Of a DNA stretch of 28,172 bases, positions 22,479 to 28,172 are shown piece after piece (the stretch's first letter is position 1; each line of letters begins with the position of its first letter). The DNA is from Smittium culicis (Eukaryota > Kickxellomycota > Harpellomycetes > Harpellales > Legeriomycetaceae), in NCBI GenBank assembly GCA_001970855.1, contig LSSN01002824.1, forward strand, positions 1 to 28,172, given 5' to 3'. The notes beneath the pieces are model-generated. The model made no database searches. It had not been told where the DNA came from and saw nothing but the letters and a program-made list of their open reading frames with translations. A program made the translations under genes and the position numbers.

Positions 22479-25400
22479 CTAGGAGCGGTGGCTTTCATTG
22501 ATCCACGATAACAAATCAGACTGCTTAAAGTCGAATGAGACTCCAGAGTCGTTGTAGACACTAGAAAGGACTTGGTTAAAATTCAAAAAGATCTTAAGCA
22601 GTTCTTCGCGAATATCATACCAAACAGATTTAAATATGGAGTTTGTTGAAAAACTGCCCACACCAAAGTGCTTATCAACACGCTTATAAAGTTGTTTGAT
22701 TAATTCACGCATTTCTTTAGAGTTGAAGCTTGAGAGCATACGTCGAGTGGCTGCTCGGTTATATGTGGACGGAAATTGCTCAGCAGCAGATTTGTTTTTT
22801 TGGTTTGAGTCAATTTCTTTTAATCCCGAAAAGAAGTCTAGCAGTTTAGCCATCATTCTTCGAATTACGATATTTACGTACTGGGATTGTAATTTTGTAA
22901 CAAGTTGTGACGACGAATTCAAAAATTGTTTAACCAAAACTAGGTTAGCTCCGGATAACTCTGGTTTATCATTGGATGCTTTTGAGTTAGAAGGGGGTGA
23001 GTTTGATTTAAGTTTAGATGCTAGGTCAATACTCGAAGCTTTAAGACCATCTCTTAAAATAGAAACATTTGAAAGCGAAATTACTAAAGCGTTTACATAA
23101 TCCTTTTGTTCTTCTATATCCATCCCAGGAGCTAGGTTCTTTGCATCAGAAACAATACCGTTAAACAGATCCAGTATTTTTTGGCCTAGTTTTAAGTTTA
23201 ATTGATCAGCGAGAGATTTAGCAGACCCGCGGTTATTTTCAGTCAAGATTTCCATATGTATTAGAAAATGAGGGAAAATTTTAACAGATGGATGTATTCC
23301 TGTTCTTTTTTTAGTAGAAATTTTTATATCATCTAAATACGAAATTTGAGCTTGAGAAAATTGGTTGAAGATGCCTGTTAGTTTTAATTTTGCAGAGTTT
23401 AAAATTCTCTGGGCGAACTCTAAATCAGATCCTTTGCACTGTTCTAAATTTTGTTCAACTGTAGAAAGCATACCGAGTGATTGTGATGGATCAAATCTAG
23501 TACCCATATCAATCATGCTATCTATATTTGCCTTTAAGTTACCAAACAGTAAATCAAGCATGCTGAAAACTTCCTTTGAGGCACTTTCTTTGCTATAGTT
23601 TAACCTAGGAGTTTCCCAATTACCAACAGGTTCCCACTTGTCTTCGACCCACTCTCTGAAAGTGGGGAAGCCTAAAGTATCTTTAACCTTCCGTTCTCCT
23701 CTAGGATTTTGAGAGGATTCAGAAGCTATTTTTCTAGATGGCGAATAATGGAATAGGTCTGCCATAAAATTTTTTTCTGAAATTACACTTTGTATAATAG
23801 TTTCCAAACCATATTTAAAGGCTAAAGATGGAGACATATCCAATCCAAGGTCTTTATCAGGTAAATTTGATCCTACATTACTTGTTCTGAATGCGCTAGC
23901 CTCATTTTCAACCGATGATCTACGTGCTGAGTACGAGAGCCCTGTTGAACTTGAGGCATTAGCAGATGGTGCAATAAACAAATAGTTCAGATTATTATGG
24001 CGTATTCTAAAAAAGAATGAACGACATGAATCAAGTAGGTCATTTCCTTCGCTGTTATAAAGCTTATTCATGTTTTGTATGTAAATCTAGAAAATAGAGA
24101 CAAAAAAAACTAAATTTAAATAAAATCTCATGAGCCCAATATAAAAAGTAAAATATGATGATGAAAGAATTGTAAAAGTTGGAATATAGATTATGTTTAA
24201 AGATCAAATTAAGAGTAAAGAATATTAAAGCATAGTTCTTACTGCTTGCAAGTCTTTGTCAGCAGATGGCTTCATTTCTCTAAGCCAAAGCGTTAAACCA
24301 CAGTACTTTGCCAAAAATTGATGAACCCGTGCAGGAGAATTTATTTCGTGAATTCCTCTATTTGATGGTTTAGACTTTTTGCTCAATGACTCTTCAGACT
24401 AAGTAAAATGAATAATTAAAGGAAAATAGGATGTCATTAAGAAATTAAATTGGAATTAAAGTTCGAATAACCGCCTAAAGAGCGTGAATATATCAGGTAT
24501 AAACAATAAATGGGACCATGAAGGGGAAAAAATTACTTTAAACTGGAACATGACTTTTAGATAATCATAAACTCTAACTGAGAAATTTGAGCAGTAGTAC
24601 TCGTATTTTTTTTTGTTACTTTGGAAAGAACTCATTTCTTCAAGGCCTCCTTCCAAGTTCATGGATAGTTTTGCTTGTAAGCTTGCAGCTATTTGTTGAA
24701 TTCGGGAAATTCCATCATAGGTTTCCAGGGTCTCATTAGTTAATAATTGAACTTTATCTTCTGATACAGATATTTTTCGCTAAATAGAAAGGTACAAATA
24801 CATTAGAAATAGAAATTAAGGTTTTGATTGGATAGCTAGGGAAATGATAGATATAATTGGCTTCAATATCGACATCAATAATTTAAAGCTATTACTGAAT
24901 ATCTATTAATAATAAATAAGTAAACAAATAAGGTTAAACATATTAAAAGTCTTACGAGGTAGTTTTCTAGGTCAGCCAATAATTTTTGTTGGTTAATTTC
25001 TTCAATTTTCAAATTTTCGTTTTCCACTTGAATTTGGTGTACATCATCTCCCATAGAATCAAGTTCATCACGATACTTTTTCAATAGAATATCGTAAACG
25101 TCGAGTTCTTTGATTGATTTTTCAAGTTCAACGATAATAGAAGGTACTTTTTTTTCAGCCTCTAAAACGTCTCTAACGTTTTCAGATTCAAGCTTAGAGA
25201 GTTCTAAAAGCAGTCGAGACTCTAACTCAGCAGCATCAATATTTGCTTTCCATCCAAAGCTGCCATAAAGTTCATCAGCGCTAAGCATGAAAGTTTGATC
25301 TAACAGCAAATCTTCAGAGGTTGGCTGAAGTTCAAAGTAATCGTCCATCATTAAATCTAATTTAAGAGTATGCAGTGAGTAATGAAGTAAATAAGCGATG

Positions 25401-27037
25401 TTGTTGGAAATGAGTACAAAAATTATCATGTTTATAAAAAACCACTAATCAGTAAAAGATAAGTATAAATTTGCGTCTACCTTCATTAAGGTCTAAGCCA
25501 TCATCAGCAAAAGTTAGATCAGTGGTAGACTCGTTTAAAGTAACCTCAGGGGCATTATCAATAGGTTGATGTTTTGATTTGTTTAAATTAAGGTTAGAGA
25601 AATTCTTTGACAGCTCTTCAGGATCGTTACTGGGAGTTAATATTTTAGGCAAAGTATTCTGAGGTTTAGTTTTTACTGGTGTTGAAGGCTCAGAGGGTTT
25701 TTTTTGTTCAGGTTTTTTTCTCTCAATTATTTTTTTCTTTTCAGAAGTAGGCAGTGTTTTATTAGTTTCTGGGGGTCTAGGTGCGATAGTGTTGCGTTTA
25801 TCTAAAATTTATAATCGTGTTTAATGGTTAATTAATAAAAATTGAACAGATAAATATTGATTAACTATAAATTAAAAAGAAATAGATTTATCAAAAAGGA
25901 ACAATTTATATGAGAACAAATTTACTTTTGGAGATCCCAGCTATGTTTATATATTTTGGGGGCCTTGGGGAGTATTTGTTGCAAAACTAATAAATATTAA
26001 ATAGGAAAGCAAGCAGATATCAATAAAAATAGAAAAGCGTTAGTAGGGAACGGGTTACGATTGAGGTTGAAAATAATTAAAGATGGAGAATAGAAATTGA
26101 AAGTTACAGTGACAAGCATTTGAATAAAAGCTTCAGTTTGAACTTCATTGTTTGTGTTGTAGTCATGAGTATTTGACATTGTGAGACTAAAAGTTCTTTC
26201 CTAAAATCGCAATACCAAAGGAGAATTTTAGAAAAAATAAAAATAGTAGGAAAATCTAAGATTTTTGTAAGAAAAAAACAAATAGTTATATAAACGATTT
26301 TAAAAATTAATTACTGTTTTATATTCAATGGTTTTAATTTCATCAATTCCCCATTGTTTCGATAACGATAAAGAGTTGGGGGACTGTTTTACGCGATGCA
26401 GTCTCAATTTCCTGTTTTTTTTAACTGTAGGGATAAAATAAACGGTTAAGTAAAGAGTCCAATAGGATTTGAAAAATTAAAAATAATGAAATTAAAATTG
26501 TGAGGTAACTATTAGCTTGGGGCTAGAAATTCTTTTCTTTTGTTTTGTGCAGAAAATGAAATACAGAATAAAAATAAAGTATTTACCGGTTAAACATAGA
26601 ATCCAGGCTTTCATTTCGGCTTTGTTGTCAGAAGGATCGCCCTCTCTGACTTCGACTAAATTTAGTAGACGCTCTTTTTTTGCATTGGAACCAGCTAAAT
26701 TAAGTTAATTATGTGTTAAAAATAATAAATTCGAAGATTTTTACAAAGCTTTTAAAGAGAAATAGAATGATTTGGAAGTAATAGTCATATTATCGCTGAT
26801 AATAATGTATATTAGCATTTTTGTCAATAATTTTAGCTTAATAAATGGAAGTATTAAAAGAATGATGATTAATAAGCAAGGAAAAGTAGAATATGAACGG
26901 AATATATTTTAAATGAGGAAATGGTAAGTACCACTTTTAAGCAAGGCATTAGTTTGAGGATCATCCTCAACACCGACGAAGAGCTGTCTTCTTAGCTGGG
27001 AGGCCAGATTTTTGGTTCGCTCAACATCAAAAGACAT
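22479..27037 (-). CDS. SEC3: Exocyst complex subunit Sec3/EXOC1
   Basis: Ten exons reconstructed on the minus strand: 27037-26932, 26694-26587, 26424-26315, 26200-26108, 25986-25926, 25801-25481, 25356-24956, 24779-24537, 24398-24243 and 24086-22479. All junctions are GT-AG and phase-consistent, giving 1068 aa. Residues about 36-160 form the Sec3 PIP2-binding PH-like domain (KKERLLNLVEVREG, then KLRLHRVKQSPNSLSLSKQW, then FSLTMSN). Residues about 160-265 are a Lys/Pro-rich linker. From about 285 (ELYGSFGWKANIDAAELESR) a coiled coil runs to about 400, ending NQQKLLADLENYL. The rest is the helical Sec3 C-terminal part, closing with ELIKQLYKRVDKHFGVG and SGVSFDFKQSDLLSWI, very like metazoan EXOC1 ends. 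Sec3 is a spatial landmark that binds PI(4,5)P2 and Rho-type GTPases and tethers secretory vesicles. The start at 27037 is the first Met after an in-frame stop. Length lies between human (about 890) and budding yeast (about 1340). Confidence 0.96.
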
Positions 27038-27303
27038 TGTGAAAAGCTTTAATATAGTAGGGCACGATTATTGCCTTAGGAGGTACTATATTGTTGGATA
27101 ATAAAGGTATAACTCTTGGTTGGATAAGATTTTTGATTTCGAAATCGGCTTGTGAATAATTGCGAGTTACTTTTATAGATACTTAAGAGTTTTAAGAGCT
27201 AAAAGATATTTTGTGTATGTAAAGGAATGTTTTATGGGCAATTAAAACTGCTGCGTTTTAAGGGATTTCTAGATTAGAGCTTATTTTCAGCTTCCGCTTA
27301 ATT
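27038..27303 (-). promoter_or_regulatory. probable SEC3 upstream region
   Basis: This interval lies immediately upstream of the SEC3 start on the minus strand. The start context has A at -3. An in-frame stop close upstream rules out a longer N-terminus without another exon. No defined promoter element can be supported. Confidence 0.35.
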
Positions 27304-27600
27304 ATGCTGGATTGCACTGCCAATAATATCACTTCTCTCTTCCCTATTCCCGATATATTATTTGCTCCTATAAATACGCGAAGCCTATTCGCACTATCCT
27401 TTTTATTAGGCCTCATTATCTTCGCCTATTGGCCAAATATATTATTAGAACTTTCTATAGTTTGCTGGAGTATTAAATTCAAAATAAATATAAACTGCAA
27501 ACATTTCGTTAGTCCAGTTATTGGCAGAGAAAGAGCCAAAGTACAAATGTCCTCTCAGTTAATAGAATTCAGCAGACTGAAGCCACTAAGCACTAATTAG
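27304..27600 (+). CDS. hypothetical small hydrophobic ORF, doubtful
   Basis: A 98-codon open frame begins with ATG on the plus strand, divergent from SEC3. It has a hydrophobic segment at about residues 28-57 (FALSFLLGLIIFAYW and following) that could be one or two membrane spans, and a more polar, Lys/Arg-bearing C-terminus. Base composition is less AT-rich than either flank, which is the main reason for listing it. A TTTTCAG acceptor-like sequence lies just upstream at about 27283-27290, so it could be an internal or last exon. It could equally be a transposon fragment or chance. I recognise no family. Confidence 0.2.
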   Translation: MLDCTANNITSLFPIPDILFAPINTRSLFALSFLLGLIIFAYWPNILLELSIVCWSIKFKININCKHFVSPVIGRERAKVQMSSQLIEFSRLKPLSTN

Positions 27601-28172
27601 CTATAACTCAAACTGTATAGCAAAATTTTCTATGAAGTATCGAGTTTTGAAAATCTTTCATGTACTCGATTATACTTGCTTCTTAGCTTTAATTTATTTT
27701 GCTATTTTCTGCACATTAAAATATATCATTTTAATTTAAGGATATAAAGGTTGTAATGAAAATTTTATAAAAAAATTAGATACATTGGTCAACAAAATGT
27801 AATATATCATTATAAATTTATAATAAGGCCTTTAAATATTGTTGTTTTATCATCAACTACTAGAATGGCGCATTCTGCATAATATTAACTTTGTATTCAA
27901 ATATAACTCAATTGCATTTATATTCAAAACGAATTTAATACCTAAAGAGTTGCAACTATTGTAACCTGATGATATATAAAAATTGAAATCAACTTAATTT
28001 AATCAAAAAGTAAAATCTCTTATAACATGGAAAACTACTAAGATCTGATAGTTCGTTATAAACAAATATATATTAACACTTAATTGAAGTAAAAAGATCA
28101 TGGATAGAGGAAAATTAACTAGAAAATTTCGATGTTATTGAGGCCCAAAAATAAACAAGTGAAATAAAACGC
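27601..28172. other. AT-rich sequence, nothing recognised
   Basis: No open frame, repeat array or RNA gene is evident between the doubtful ORF and the right edge of the window. Confidence 0.7.

Noticed and set aside
22696..23598. Plus-strand open frames opposite the SEC3 last exon
   Set aside because: The minus-strand frame matches the Sec3 family across the interval, so these are shadows.

Overview
The window is AT-rich nuclear DNA from a eukaryote, most likely an early-diverging fungus. Evidence: GT-AG introns of roughly 80-240 nt, the standard code, a fungal-style Ty3/gypsy element, and two conserved fungal/metazoan housekeeping genes. A gut fungus of the Kickxellomycotina (Harpellales such as Smittium) would fit the base composition and the style of the retroelements, but that placement is inference.

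Layout. 1-273 is a perfect 7-bp tandem array that reaches the window edge. About 1390-5815 is a heavily mutated Ty3/gypsy retrotransposon on the minus strand, with recognisable gag, protease, reverse transcriptase, RNase H and integrase in normal order but full of stops and frameshifts. About 5900-7555 is a second dead element on the plus strand: a non-LTR (LINE-type) reverse transcriptase fragment with a CCHC zinc finger and a short GAAAT-repeat tail. About 7560-12700 is a very AT-rich stretch in which I find no supportable gene. 12720-13491 is a pyrimidine-rich probable promoter and leader for the next gene.

The two real genes face each other. On the plus strand, 13492-19651 encodes a CHD1-type ATP-dependent chromatin remodeller in five exons (1899 aa): double chromodomain, SNF2 ATPase, SANT-SLIDE and the CHD1 C-terminal helical domain. 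On the minus strand, 27037-22479 encodes the exocyst subunit Sec3/EXOC1, which I reconstructed as ten exons (1068 aa) whose phases all agree: an N-terminal PIP2-binding PH-like domain, a charged linker, a coiled coil and the long helical C-terminal part. A 2.8-kb AT-rich spacer separates their 3' ends. The two proteins act in different places (nucleosome spacing in the nucleus, vesicle tethering at the plasma membrane), so nothing suggests a functional cluster.

I did not find a convincing undescribed system. The points most worth a second look are the end-of-window heptamer array, the opposed gypsy/LINE junction, a small hydrophobic ORF upstream of SEC3, and ambiguous splice donors in both genes. 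No tRNA, rRNA or CRISPR feature was recognised by eye.
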